Assembly (NCBI GenBank): GCA_016720595.1
Contig: JADKKI010000021.1
Span: 124,001 to 188,000 of the forward strand
Length of the DNA stretch: 64,000 nt
Origin: Myxococcales bacterium
GTDB taxonomy: Bacteria; Myxococcota_A; Polyangia; Haliangiales; Haliangiaceae
Direction: 5' to 3'
The position numbers and the translations under genes are program-made. Numbering within the stretch: the first letter of the stretch is position 1; each line of letters begins with the position of its first letter. Of this stretch, positions 52,924-62,199 are shown one piece after another. The notes below the pieces were generated by a model. The model saw only the letters and a list, made by a program, of their open reading frames with translations. It did not search any database and was not told the DNA's origin.

Positions 52924-53708
52924 CGCGCGAGCTGATCGACGAGCTTCGTCCCGAGATCCGCCGGGGGATCCGGTTCGGGGAGGTTGCCGTAGATCGCCGC
53001 GATGTCGCGCATCGGCACGTCGTCGTTGCCCGGGCCGGTGCCGTAGCGGCCGTAGGGCTCCACCGGCTTGCGCAGCGAGACCACGCCGCCCGACGGCCCC
53101 ATCCCGCGGATGAAGCCCTTGTGCAGGGCGGTGCCCACGCGCGCGGGGCAGCGGCACGGGTTCATCGGGTTGACGTGCTCGCAGCGCGGCGCCAGGTAGT
53201 CCCCGATCTTCTTGCGCGCGCGGGACAGCCGGACCTTGTAGGCGCTCTCGGTGATCGCGAGGCTCTTGGCCGCCGCATCGTCGGCGAGCTTGAGCACGTG
53301 GCACACGACGAACGCGGCGCGCTCGCCGGGCGGCAGGCAGTTGATCACCGACGTCATGCAGCCTTGCTTCAGCTCCCACAGGAGGAAGTCGCGCTGGGGG
53401 TCGCTCAGCGAGCGGACCACGTCGGTGCGCGTGGCCTCGTTGCGAAGCGTGTCATCGAGGATGTCGAAGTTGACCTCGGGCTGACGCGGGAGCCGCTCCT
53501 CGAGGAGCTTGTTCGCGAGCCCGAGCAGCCAGATCTCGAGCCCCTCGGTAGGCATCGGATCGACGGCGATGGCGAGCGTGAACACGTCGGCGAGGTACCG
53601 CTCGGCGCGGTCTCGATCGAGCGTGAGCCGGAACACGAAGTTGTACAGCTGGCGCCAGTGAGGCTCGACGAGCTTGTTCAGCTGGTCTCGATCGAGCTTG
53701 GTCGCCAT
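52920..53708 (-). CDS. Sigma-70-family (ECF-like) sigma factor with Cys-rich C-terminal extension
   Basis: 262 residues. Region 2-like helices (about 10-60, EPHWRQLYNFVFRLTLDRDRAE) and region 4 (about 120-175) with CHVLKLADDAAAKSLAITESAY and SRARKKIGDYL. It then continues with a 90-residue tail containing CEHVNPMNPCRC, a Cys pattern found after region 4 in some divergent ECF-type factors, which may bind metal or a partner. No separate anti-sigma gene follows; the coupled gene is a lipoprotein. The C-terminal extension may therefore do the controlling. Confidence 0.75.
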   Translation of the reverse strand: MATKLDRDQLNKLVEPHWRQLYNFVFRLTLDRDRAERYLADVFTLAIAVDPMPTEGLEIWLLGLANKLLEERLPRQPEVNFDILDDTLRNEATRTDVVRSLSDPQRDFLLWELKQGCMTSVINCLPPGERAAFVVCHVLKLADDAAAKSLAITESAYKVRLSRARKKIGDYLAPRCEHVNPMNPCRCPARVGTALHKGFIRGMGPSGGVVSLRKPVEPYGRYGTGPGNDDVPMRDIAAIYGNLPEPDPPADLGTKLVDQLAR

Positions 53709-53762
53709 CTCAAGTCCGATGGTACACCGGGCCGGGCCAGGCGTTCAGCTGGACGGTCGTGG

Positions 53763-53768
53763 TACGGT
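53763..53768 (+). promoter_or_regulatory. -10 hexamer of a probable leaderless promoter
   Basis: TACGGT ends 7 bases before the ATG at 53776. Confidence 0.4.
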
Positions 53769-53775
53769 TTTCGAG

Positions 53776-54987
53776 ATGCTCGGCCGGATCGCATACGTCG
53801 GGATGGCGCTAGGTCTGTGCCTCGCTCTGGTCGCAGGGCTGTCGCTGGCGCAGGGTTGCTACTCGGTCCCCCAGCCGGTGTGTGGCTTCTTCTGTGGCGC
53901 GAGCGGCGCCTGCCCCGATGACTACACGTGCATGGCGGACAACCGCTGCCACTTGAACGGCGCCGCTGCGACGATGTGCTTCTCGATCGATGCGGGTTCG
54001 ATCGATGCGGATGCGCCCAACCCACCGTCGGACGTACCGATCGATGGCAACGTCGCACCCGCCGTCGTCCAGACCACGCCGAGCAACGGCGGCACCGGCG
54101 TGGGCGTCGGCTCCACGGTCACCGCGACGTTCTCCGAGAACGTCCTCAACGTCAGCGGCGCCACGTTCACGCTGGTCCAGGGCGCCACGCCGGTGACCGC
54201 CACCGTCAGCTACAACGCGGGCAGCTTCCTCGCGACGTTGACCCCGAGTGCGCAGCTCGCCGCGAACACCACGTACACCGCGAGCGTGTCGAGCACGATC
54301 GTCGATGCGGATGGCCTCCCGATCACGACCACGTCGTGGAGCTTCACCACCGGTGCCGACCTCGTCGCGCCCAGCGTGGTGATGACCACGCCCGCGGCCG
54401 GCGGCACCGGGGTCGCGGTCACCGCCACGGTCACCGCGCGGTTCGACGAGGCCGTGATCGGCGTCTCGGGCACCACGTTCACGCTGCTGAACGGCGGCAC
54501 CCCGATCCCCGGCACGGTGACCTACACCGCCGGCACCAAGACCGCGACGTTCACGCCCACGGGTCAGCTGCCGGCCAACACGCTCTTGACCGCCACGCTG
54601 ACCGCGGGGATCACCGACGTGGCCACCAACGCGCTCTCGGGTGCACCGGTGACGTGGACGTTCACCACCGGTGCGGACAACGTGGCGCCCACCGTCCTCA
54701 GCACCACGCCGAGCAACGGCGCGACCGCGGTCTCGGTGAACGCGGCGATCACGGTGCTGTTCGACGAGCCCGTGCTGAACGTCAGCCTCACCAGCTTCAC
54801 GGTCAACGATGGCTCCGCGGTCTCCGGCGTGCTCACCGCTGGCATGGGCGGGCGCTCGTGGACGATCACCCCGGCGTTCTCGCTCGCCGCCGCGGCGACG
54901 GTCACCGTCACGCTGACCACCGCGATCACCGACAACGCGACCAATCCTCTGGCCGCGCCGGTGACCTTCACGTTCATGACGCAGTGA
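53776..54987 (+). CDS. Lipoprotein with three Big_5-type Ig-like domains
   Basis: 403 residues. Signal peptide with lipobox LAQGC, a short Cys-rich module (about 30-70, CGFFCGASGACPDDYTC), then three bacterial Ig-like domains of about 100 residues each, starting at APAVVQTTPSNGGTGV, APSVVMTTPAAGGTGV and APTVLSTTPSNGATAV. The SbsA/Big_5 type is usual in surface-layer and adhesion proteins. The last 14 bases overlap the 3' end of the adenosine deaminase gene on the other strand. Likely surface-exposed; ligand unknown. Confidence 0.8.
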   Translation: MLGRIAYVGMALGLCLALVAGLSLAQGCYSVPQPVCGFFCGASGACPDDYTCMADNRCHLNGAAATMCFSIDAGSIDADAPNPPSDVPIDGNVAPAVVQTTPSNGGTGVGVGSTVTATFSENVLNVSGATFTLVQGATPVTATVSYNAGSFLATLTPSAQLAANTTYTASVSSTIVDADGLPITTTSWSFTTGADLVAPSVVMTTPAAGGTGVAVTATVTARFDEAVIGVSGTTFTLLNGGTPIPGTVTYTAGTKTATFTPTGQLPANTLLTATLTAGITDVATNALSGAPVTWTFTTGADNVAPTVLSTTPSNGATAVSVNAAITVLFDEPVLNVSLTSFTVNDGSAVSGVLTAGMGGRSWTITPAFSLAAAATVTVTLTTAITDNATNPLAAPVTFTFMTQ

Positions 54988-56119
54988 GCTTGGGCTTGGT
55001 CGGCGCAGGTGCCGGCCCCGTGGTCGGCGTATCAGACTCCACGAGCCCGACCCGGCCGGTGACCTCACCGCGCGGATCGACGAACGTGGACAGCTCGCGG
55101 CTGATCTCGGCGAGCAGGTCCGCCTTCTCGCGATAGGGCATGAACGCGCTCTTGAACCCCGCGATGATGATCTCCTTGATCGTCCGCAGCGACCAGCCGT
55201 AGTGCCGGTGGCAGAGGTGGAGCTCCTTGGTCACGGTGGTGTCCGACATCAAGCGGTTGTCGGTGTTGATCGTCACGCGCAGGCCATAGTCCACGTAGAA
55301 GTCCACCGGGTGGGTCTCCCAGCTCGTGGCCGCGCGCGTCTGCACGTTCGAGGACGGACACACCTCGAGGGCGATCCGGTGATCGTTGACGTAGTTGAGC
55401 AGGTCCCCGCTCTCGACGAGCCGTGTGCCATGGCCGATCCGGTGCGCGCCGCACTTGTGGATCGCCTGGTGCACCGAGTCCGGACCGAACGATTCGCCGG
55501 CGTGCGCGGTGCAGTTGATGTTGTTGTCGATCACCAGCTGGAACGCCTGGCGGTGCAGCTTGGCGGGGTTATTGACCTCGGAGCCGGCGAGATCGAAGCC
55601 GACGACGCCGCGGTTCTTGAACGCCACGCACAGCTCGGCGATCCGCAGGCTCGATTCCGGACCGAGCGATCGGATCGCGCACAGGATCAGCCCATAGCGG
55701 ATCCCGAACTCGCGCTTCGCGGTGCGCAGGCCTCGCAGCACGGCCTCCACCACCTGCGCCGGCCGCAGCCCCTCGCGGATGTGGAGGAGCGGCGAGTAGC
55801 GGACCTCGATGTACCGCACGTTCTCGGCGTGGGCGTCCTCCGCGAGCTCGTACGCCGAGCGCTCGAGGCCCTCCTCGGTCTGCATCACGCTGAGGGTGAT
55901 GTCGAACGCGCGCAGGTAGTCATCGAGGGAGGCGACGTGCTCACCGGCCGCGAGCATGTCGCCGAGGCCGGTGCGGTCGAACGTGGGCAGCTGGACGCCC
56001 TGCTTCTTCGCGAGCGCGATCACCGTGTCGAGGCGAAGCGAGCCATCGAGGTGACAGTGCAGATCGGTCTTCGGCAGCTTGTGGATCAGCTCGACGGGAA
56101 TCTCGGCCTGCGGGATCAT
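54974..56119 (-). CDS. add: Adenosine deaminase
   Basis: 381 residues from the ATG at 56119; the longer upstream frame has no family content. Zinc-dependent deamination of adenosine to inosine. Motifs: TDLHCHLDGSLR near 17 (zinc His pair), HAGESFGPDS near 200, GHGTRL, EVCPSSN and the Asp in NTDNRLMS that completes the active site. The C-terminal 40 residues are Pro/Thr-rich and dispensable. 3' ends overlap the Ig-like lipoprotein by 14 bases. Confidence 0.92.
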   Translation of the reverse strand: MIPQAEIPVELIHKLPKTDLHCHLDGSLRLDTVIALAKKQGVQLPTFDRTGLGDMLAAGEHVASLDDYLRAFDITLSVMQTEEGLERSAYELAEDAHAENVRYIEVRYSPLLHIREGLRPAQVVEAVLRGLRTAKREFGIRYGLILCAIRSLGPESSLRIAELCVAFKNRGVVGFDLAGSEVNNPAKLHRQAFQLVIDNNINCTAHAGESFGPDSVHQAIHKCGAHRIGHGTRLVESGDLLNYVNDHRIALEVCPSSNVQTRAATSWETHPVDFYVDYGLRVTINTDNRLMSDTTVTKELHLCHRHYGWSLRTIKEIIIAGFKSAFMPYREKADLLAEISRELSTFVDPRGEVTGRVGLVESDTPTTGPAPAPTKPKLTAS

Positions 56120-56160
56120 CGCTCGGCCACTATCCCGCCGGGAGTGCCCAGCCGCAACAG

Positions 56161-57473
56161 CTAGTTGGGCGCCAGCTCGATCTTCGTCAGACCGGAGTCG
56201 GAGGCCAGCGCTGCGCGGATCGACTCGGAGGCCAGATCCTCGCCGAGAAACCACTTGCCGGCCTTGTAGGGAAACCGCGGCACCACCACGCTCGCCTTCC
56301 ACGGGCTGCCCTTGATCAGATCGCGATCCGCTCGGCGCTGACGGCACTCACGGTTCGATAGGTGATCACGAGGCGCGCCTCCACATAGAGCAGCACCGCG
56401 ATCGAGAGCCCTGCGCACGCCTTGCGAGCCCACGGGGCGCCGAGCTGGGATACGACCGCGCCAGCGAGTGCGATCGAGATCAGCCCCACCGAGTGTACGT
56501 AGAGGCGCGGGCCGAGCTTGGGCGAGCCGAGCAGCGCGAGCGTGGCGAGCAGGCCCGCGGCTGCGAGCGCCCACAGCGCGCGACGGACGATCGGGGACAT
56601 CGGCGCGGGCCGCGTGCGGCGGCGGGCGACGATCGCGAGGGCGATCCAGGGGACCGACCACAACAGATACAGGGGGAGCAGCACCACGATGCGGAGGTTC
56701 TCGCCCACGCCGCGCTCGACGATCCTGCCGAGGATGCCCGCCTCCTTCGCGAGCCCGCCATAGCGCGCGCCATGACCGGGCGCGAGGATCAGCAGCACGT
56801 ACCCGACCGCGAGCCCGACGAGGCCCGCGATCATCCACGGCTTGATCCCGTGACCCTGCCGAACCGACCACACGACCACCGCGGCGCCGAGCCCGAGGAA
56901 CGCGGGGCCCGTATGCTCGTTGCACATCCCGGCGGCCACGCCAAGCACGAGCAACAGCGGCGCCCACCACAGCCGCCAGCTCCGCGGCTCGGTGACGTGG
57001 AGCCGATAGGGCACGAGCCACAGCAGGTTGAGCAGGAGGCCGAACGTGTAGTTCCCCATGAACGGCCGGTAGAACAGCATCGGGCCGAACTGCGGCGTGC
57101 ACGCGGCGAAGATCGCGGTGGTGGTCGCGAACACGAGTGCATCGTCGGTGCGGCACAGCGAGGGCCAGCGGCCGAGCGCCACGGCGGCCATCACGTAGAG
57201 CAGGCCGAGCTCGAGGAGGGGCGTGATGATCACGTGGTACGGCCCGGGGGCGTAGAGCAGCGTGGTCAGGGTCTGACCGAGGCGCGGGTTCGAGCCGAGC
57301 CAGCCGTCCCGGATGAAGCCCCAGGCCACCCCGAGATCGAGCGAATGCCAGCGGTACCAGAACAGGTTGCTCCAGCCATCGCGAACCACGGGCTCCCAGT
57401 GCGTGCCGAGGATCATCACGATCCACAGCGATGCGAGCATCGCCGCCCACGCCAGCGGTGCCTTGCGGTTCAC
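56161..57473 (-). CDS. Multi-spanning membrane glycosyltransferase-like protein (DUF6056-like), frameshifted
   Basis: GTG at 57473 overlaps the GT2 stop (GTGA). About ten membrane segments with AAGMCNEHTGPAFLGLG and LGSPKLGPRLYVHSVGLI, motifs shared with the protein at 58510 (GMCNEHTGP and SPKLGPRFYLHS). The frame stops at 56316, but the homologous continuation (IKGSPWKASVVVPRFPY ... GKWFLGEDL) runs in another frame to 56161. Adding one base near 56320 gives 437 residues, matching the paralogue's WWFLGDDF segment. The topology is that of GT-C type enzymes that use polyprenyl-linked sugars, which the neighbouring GtrB-like protein would supply. Confidence 0.65.
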
Positions 57474-58468
57474 GACGCGACGTCGCGGCTGGCTTCGGGA
57501 GCCTGCACGCCCGGGCCCACGTGCACGCTGGCCTCGTCGAAGCCCCACTTCTTGCCGACGACGAACAGCGGGCGGCCTTTCACCTCGTCGAAGATCCGCG
57601 CGATGTACTCGCCCTGGATGCCGTTCGAGAGGAGCAGCAGGCCATTGAACCCGAGCATCACGATCAACAGCGAAGCATAGCCCTCGAGGGCGATGCCGAA
57701 GAACACCTTCTGGATCAGCGTGATCAGCAGGTACACGAACGCGCCGAACGCCGCCGCACCGCCGATGTACGTCCAGATCTTGAGCGGGACGGTGGAGAAC
57801 GAGAACAGCCCATCCAGCGCGAACCGCCACAGCTTGAACGGCGACCACGTGGTGGTGCCGCCGGCGCGCTGATTGGCCTGGAACTCGATCGCCTCGGTCT
57901 TGAACCCGGGCCACGCGAAGATGCCCTTCATGAAGCGCGTGCGCTCGGGCATCGAGTTGATCACGTCGACGATCTTGCGATCGAGCAGGCGGAAGTCACC
58001 GGCGTTCGGCGGGATCGCGACGTTCGTCATCCGCCGCATCAGGCCGTAGTACCAGCGCGAGGCGGTGCGCCGGAGGAAGCCCTCCTCGGTGCGCTTGCTG
58101 CGGACGCCGATCACCATGTCCGCGCCGGCGCGCCACTTCGCGATCATCTCGGGGATCAGCTCCGGCGGATGCTGCAGATCGCAATCGATCGGGATCACGG
58201 CGCGGCCGCGGGCGTGGTGAAGGCCGGCGGTCAGCGCGACGTCCTTGCCGAAGTTGCGCGCGAGGCTGACGACCTTGATCCGCGGATCGCTGGCACGCGC
58301 CGCGAGCAGCATGCCGAGCGTGTCGTCCTTGCTGCCGTCATCGACGAACACGATCTCCCACGGCTCGCCGATGCCCTCGAGCACCTTGGTCACCGCCGCG
58401 ACGAACGCCACGAGGTTCTTCGCCTCGTTGTAGGCGGGCGCGACCAGGGAGATCACGGGCGAGTCCAC
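57470..58468 (-). CDS. GtrB/ArnC-type polyprenyl-phosphate glycosyltransferase
   Basis: 332 residues from the GTG at 58468. Family-2 GT-A domain (about 1-230) with ISLVAPAYNEAKNL, VFVDDGSKDDTL, DCDLQHPPELI and GAGDFRLLDRKI-like region (AGDFRLLDRK), then two membrane segments (about 235-300). DPM1/GtrB-type enzymes charge undecaprenyl phosphate with glucose or a similar sugar on the cytoplasmic face. It is flanked by two related GT-C-like membrane proteins that could transfer that sugar outside, the logic of the gtr modification systems. Confidence 0.88.
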   Translation of the reverse strand: MDSPVISLVAPAYNEAKNLVAFVAAVTKVLEGIGEPWEIVFVDDGSKDDTLGMLLAARASDPRIKVVSLARNFGKDVALTAGLHHARGRAVIPIDCDLQHPPELIPEMIAKWRAGADMVIGVRSKRTEEGFLRRTASRWYYGLMRRMTNVAIPPNAGDFRLLDRKIVDVINSMPERTRFMKGIFAWPGFKTEAIEFQANQRAGGTTTWSPFKLWRFALDGLFSFSTVPLKIWTYIGGAAAFGAFVYLLITLIQKVFFGIALEGYASLLIVMLGFNGLLLLSNGIQGEYIARIFDEVKGRPLFVVGKKWGFDEASVHVGPGVQAPEASRDVAS

Positions 58469-58509
58469 GGCTCGCCACTCTTAGCACGGGCCCGATCGGG
58501 GCGCGCCTT

Positions 58510-60366
58510 TCAAAGCAGGCGCGTGGCCGCGATCACGAAGCACTCCGAGGGGTTGCAGGCCAGCGCCCAGTAGGCGCCCCGCTTCCACGGCTGGTAGTCG
58601 AGGGCCTCGTCGCGGCCGGTCCCGAGGCGACGGGCCTCGTCGCCCACGCGGTAGATGAAGATCTCGAGGTCGCTGCCGCGGAGCTCCTTGGGCAGCGTCA
58701 CCGTGCGGGTCTTGCCAGCGCCCTTGCGCTCGATCACACCCGCCCAGCCTTCGAACTGGGTCGGCGTCCAGCGGCCGAGCAGGAGCCTGGGCCGGGGCAG
58801 CGGTGGCGGCTCGCCGAGGAAGTCGACGGCGAGCTCGAGCTGATCGAGCCGGCCCTTGGAGCCGAGCCGGTCCTCGAGCCTCGCGATGCCCGCCTTCATC
58901 GCCTTGTGGAGCGAGGCCACATCGAGGCTGCGGAAGGCACCGAGCTCGAGGCCGCCGTGCTCGTCGAGGCAGCTCGGAGGCGAGAGCACGTAGCGCGGCG
59001 CGAGGCGGACGTCCGAGACCCCGAGCGGGGCATCGAGATCGACGGCGCGGAACACCACGTCCTTGAACGCGAAGTACTGGGTGATCAGCTCGCGCTTCTT
59101 GATGTCGCGGAAGTCATCGCCGAGGAACCACCACGAGTCCTCGACCTGATCGAACGAGTCCGCGGTGAACACCGTGCCCGGCTTCGCGGCCGTGAGGGCG
59201 GCGAGGCGCTCGTCGCTGGCCTCGTGGAGGCGGAGGAACAGCGGGATGGTGCGGACGCCCGCATAGACGCTCGCGGCGAGCGCGAGGAGCACGAACGGCA
59301 CGAGCCGGCGCGTGGTGGTGAGGATGCCGTCGGCGAGCGCGATGAAGCACGCGAGGATCAGCGCGCACGAGTGCAGGTAGAACCGCGGCCCGAGCTTGGG
59401 CGAGACGAACACGGTGGCGGTGACGAGCGACCCGGCGAGGAGCGTCCAGCCGAGCAGACGCAACGGCGTGCGCTGGACCTCGCGATCCTCGTCGCGCGCG
59501 CCGACCACGAGGACGATCACGGTCAGCGCGAGCACGGGTGCGGCGCCGAGCACGAAGTTCTGGAAGATGTCGAGGTTCGCCGTCACGCCGCGCTGGAGCA
59601 GCCGGCCGACGAGACTGACCTTGGTCGCCAGCCCCTCGTAGCGCTCGCCCTGCCCGGGTGCGAAGAAGATCATCGCGAAGCCGATCACCACGCCGAACGC
59701 GCCGGCGAGGGCGAGCTTGGGGCGCTCCGTGCTGTGGCTGTGGCGGTGGAGCCATGCCGCATAGCCGAGGGCGCCGAGCACGAGCGTGGGCCCGGTGTGC
59801 TCGTTGCACATGCCGGCGATCACGCCGAGGAAGAAGTACGGCACGCACGCGGCGAACGAACCCGTGCCGTCCGGGCGCAGGCGCATCGGCACCAGGAACG
59901 CGAGCTGGATCACCGCGCCGTAGAGATAGTTCGCGCCGTACGCGCGGCAGAACATGATCATCCCGATCCGCGGCAGCGCGAACCACAGGAAGCCGAGCGA
60001 GATCGCATACAGCGCGAGGTCCTTGCCGCGCTTCCAGCCGGGGAACCGGCCGAGGCCCAGCGTCGTGACCACGTACGCGAGGCCGAGGAAGGCCAGCGGG
60101 GTGGCGATCACCGCGAAGTACTCGAGCTTGTACGCGAGGTAGGTGAACCACTGCCCGATCCGCGGGTTCGAGTGCGTGTACTGGCCGATGCCGTAGTCGA
60201 AGAACCGCGACAGCGAGAACGGCTCGGCGTGGGTGTCCTGCGCGAGGTTCCACGCGTCGAACGCGAACGGCTCGTTCAGCATCACGAGCCCGATATGCAC
60301 CGCGGTCGCGACGACGTACGCGACGAACAAGAGGCGCAGGGCCCGGCCCACGAGGTTCGTTAACAC
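58510..60366 (-). CDS. Large multi-spanning membrane glycosyltransferase-like protein (DUF6056-like)
   Basis: 618 residues from the GTG at 60366 (the frame extends to 60456, but that would leave only five bases to the divergent gene). About eleven membrane segments with conserved NPRIGQWFTYL, GMCNEHTGPTLVLG, FFAPGQGERYEG and SPKLGPRFYLHS, and a soluble C-terminal domain (about 390-618) of unknown fold. Paralogue of the gene at 56161. Probably adds or modifies sugars on a surface polysaccharide; acceptor unknown. Confidence 0.65.
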   Translation of the reverse strand: MLTNLVGRALRLLFVAYVVATAVHIGLVMLNEPFAFDAWNLAQDTHAEPFSLSRFFDYGIGQYTHSNPRIGQWFTYLAYKLEYFAVIATPLAFLGLAYVVTTLGLGRFPGWKRGKDLALYAISLGFLWFALPRIGMIMFCRAYGANYLYGAVIQLAFLVPMRLRPDGTGSFAACVPYFFLGVIAGMCNEHTGPTLVLGALGYAAWLHRHSHSTERPKLALAGAFGVVIGFAMIFFAPGQGERYEGLATKVSLVGRLLQRGVTANLDIFQNFVLGAAPVLALTVIVLVVGARDEDREVQRTPLRLLGWTLLAGSLVTATVFVSPKLGPRFYLHSCALILACFIALADGILTTTRRLVPFVLLALAASVYAGVRTIPLFLRLHEASDERLAALTAAKPGTVFTADSFDQVEDSWWFLGDDFRDIKKRELITQYFAFKDVVFRAVDLDAPLGVSDVRLAPRYVLSPPSCLDEHGGLELGAFRSLDVASLHKAMKAGIARLEDRLGSKGRLDQLELAVDFLGEPPPLPRPRLLLGRWTPTQFEGWAGVIERKGAGKTRTVTLPKELRGSDLEIFIYRVGDEARRLGTGRDEALDYQPWKRGAYWALACNPSECFVIAATRLL

Positions 60367-60461
60367 GCCCCCACCGGCCCCGATAGTTTCCCGGGGGTGA
60401 TCCGTGCCCGCCGGGCCCTGACGGGCCTTAGCGACCTCGGAATCCGGCCGAGACACCCTGT

Positions 60462-60848
60462 ATGAGAGGTCTCGTCGTGACCGTCGCCCTGGCCGTGCTC
60501 CCGTTGACCACCGTGGTGGCCGCGGCCGACACCACCGAGGACGCCGACGGATCCTGGATCACCCTGGGACGCGGGATCTCCGCGGAGCAGCGCCGCCAAC
60601 GGGTGCCCGTGGAGGAGACCAAGGGTCAGCTCCGTGCCCTGCGGATCGCGTGCGACCGCGGAGCGCCGAAGATCGAGCGCGTGCTGGTGGAGTACTCCGA
60701 CCATCAGACCGAGCAGCTCACGGTGGATGCGCGCCTCGCGCCCGACCAGCCGCGCACGTTCGCTCTCGACGGGCGACGGCGCGTGCTCGTGATCACCGTG
60801 GTCAGCGATCCGGAACAGCCGGGCGCGTACTCGCTGTTCGGCGCGTGA
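60462..60848 (+). CDS. Small exported beta-rich protein, DUF2541-like
   Basis: 128 residues. Signal peptide ending VVAAADT, then one beta-sandwich domain: SWITLGRGISAEQR at the start and ERVLVEYSDHQTEQLTVDA ... TFALDGRRRVLVITVVSD later, a pattern I associate with DUF2541-like proteins. It stands alone between two oppositely oriented membrane-protein genes. Role unknown. Confidence 0.6.
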   Translation: MRGLVVTVALAVLPLTTVVAAADTTEDADGSWITLGRGISAEQRRQRVPVEETKGQLRALRIACDRGAPKIERVLVEYSDHQTEQLTVDARLAPDQPRTFALDGRRRVLVITVVSDPEQPGAYSLFGA

Positions 60849-60855
60849 CCGAGCG

Positions 60856-62133
60856 CTAGATCCGGAGGCCCACGCGCGAGCGCACGAGGAACCGCAGCAA
60901 GATCGCGGAGCTCACGAGGCCGATCGCCGTCCCGGCCGCGGCGCCGGGCAGCCCGTAGAGCGGCGTCAGGATCACGAGTGCGCTGGCGGCGATCGCCACC
61001 ATGAGGAGCGTGTAGACGGTGTGCCAGCCGGGCCGCGAGGCCATGAGCAGCGTCTGGTTGAACGGCAGGTACGGCGAGGACAGCGCGATGCCCGCCATCA
61101 GGATCGCGAACGGCAGCGCGCCCGCGCGGAACTCGGGCTTGGTCAGCCACGGGATCACGTACGGGTAGGCCACCGCGCCCAGTGCGCAGGCGCCCACCAT
61201 CGCGGGCACGAACCAGCGACGCGAGCGGTGGACGAGCGCCTCCACCTCGAGCAGCTGGCCCGCCGCCACGTGGCGGGCGATCACCGGATTGAGGTTGTTC
61301 TGCACGGCCACGGGGAGCTGCAGCGCACCCTCGAACACCACCGACGCGAGGCTGTAGATGCCGACCTCGGTCTCCGGCATCGCCACGGCCACCACCCAGA
61401 TGTCGAGCTTGGAGTTGATCTCCGAGACCAGCGTGGCGAGGACGGAGCGCACCCCGTAGTCGAGGTGGCGGCGCGCCCACGCCGTCCAGCCGCCGCTGCG
61501 CCGGAGCGCCACGGTCCGCACGAGCTCGACGACGAGGATCAGGAGCAGCACTCCCTCGGTCAGCGACCAGATCACGGGCAGGTGATCGGCCGGGAGATCC
61601 AGCCCCCAGGCGAGCGCGATCCCGATGCCGATCAGGAGGTAGCGCAGCGACGTGTAGACGGCGAACGCGCGCATGCGACGCAGGCCGTTGACCACGCCGA
61701 GCAGCGTCTTGTTGATCGCGAAGCAGAACAGCCCGGGCGTGGCCCACAGGATCCCCTCGGGCACGAGGGTCGAGTGCACGAGGTCGCCGATCGGTCCGCG
61801 CAGCAGCACGAACGCGGCGGTCGCCACCGCAGCCAGCACGAGGTTCGGGATCAGCGCACCGACCACCACCTGCGCGACGTGGTAGCGGTCATCGGGGTTC
61901 TCGGCCACCGCGCGCAGCACTGCGAACTGGAGCCCACCGGCACCGAACACGGCGACCGCGAACATCGCCGTCGTGACGATGTTGAACGCGCCGAGCGCCC
62001 GGGCGCCCCAGTGCCCGGCGATCGAGAAGTTGAGCGCCAGGCCCACCACGGCCAGGAGGACCACGGGAACCAGGTTCCAGCTGACGTCGCGCCGCATCCG
62101 GCGCTGCTGCTGCTCGGCCTGGTCAGCGGTCAC
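60856..62133 (-). CDS. Wzx/MATE-like polysaccharide flippase
   Basis: 425 residues from the GTG at 62133. About 12 membrane segments after a short basic N-terminus, with the polysaccharide-translocase feel of WNLVPVVLLAVVGLALNF, NLNPVIARHVAAG and YGLPGAAAGTAIGLV. Such flippases move lipid-linked repeat units across the inner membrane. It is next to two polyprenyl-type glycosyltransferases and an N-acetyl sugar amidotransferase, supporting a capsule or O-antigen role. Confidence 0.75.
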   Translation of the reverse strand: MTADQAEQQQRRMRRDVSWNLVPVVLLAVVGLALNFSIAGHWGARALGAFNIVTTAMFAVAVFGAGGLQFAVLRAVAENPDDRYHVAQVVVGALIPNLVLAAVATAAFVLLRGPIGDLVHSTLVPEGILWATPGLFCFAINKTLLGVVNGLRRMRAFAVYTSLRYLLIGIGIALAWGLDLPADHLPVIWSLTEGVLLLILVVELVRTVALRRSGGWTAWARRHLDYGVRSVLATLVSEINSKLDIWVVAVAMPETEVGIYSLASVVFEGALQLPVAVQNNLNPVIARHVAAGQLLEVEALVHRSRRWFVPAMVGACALGAVAYPYVIPWLTKPEFRAGALPFAILMAGIALSSPYLPFNQTLLMASRPGWHTVYTLLMVAIAASALVILTPLYGLPGAAAGTAIGLVSSAILLRFLVRSRVGLRI

Positions 62134-62199
62134 AGGGCTCGTCCACGGGGCCGAAGATGCAGTAGTTGGTCACGAAATGCGATACAAGGCTGGTCCGCG

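Noticed and set aside
60367..60456. N-terminal extension of the large membrane protein
   Set aside because: Would leave a five-base divergent gap and adds a polar stretch without membrane or signal features.
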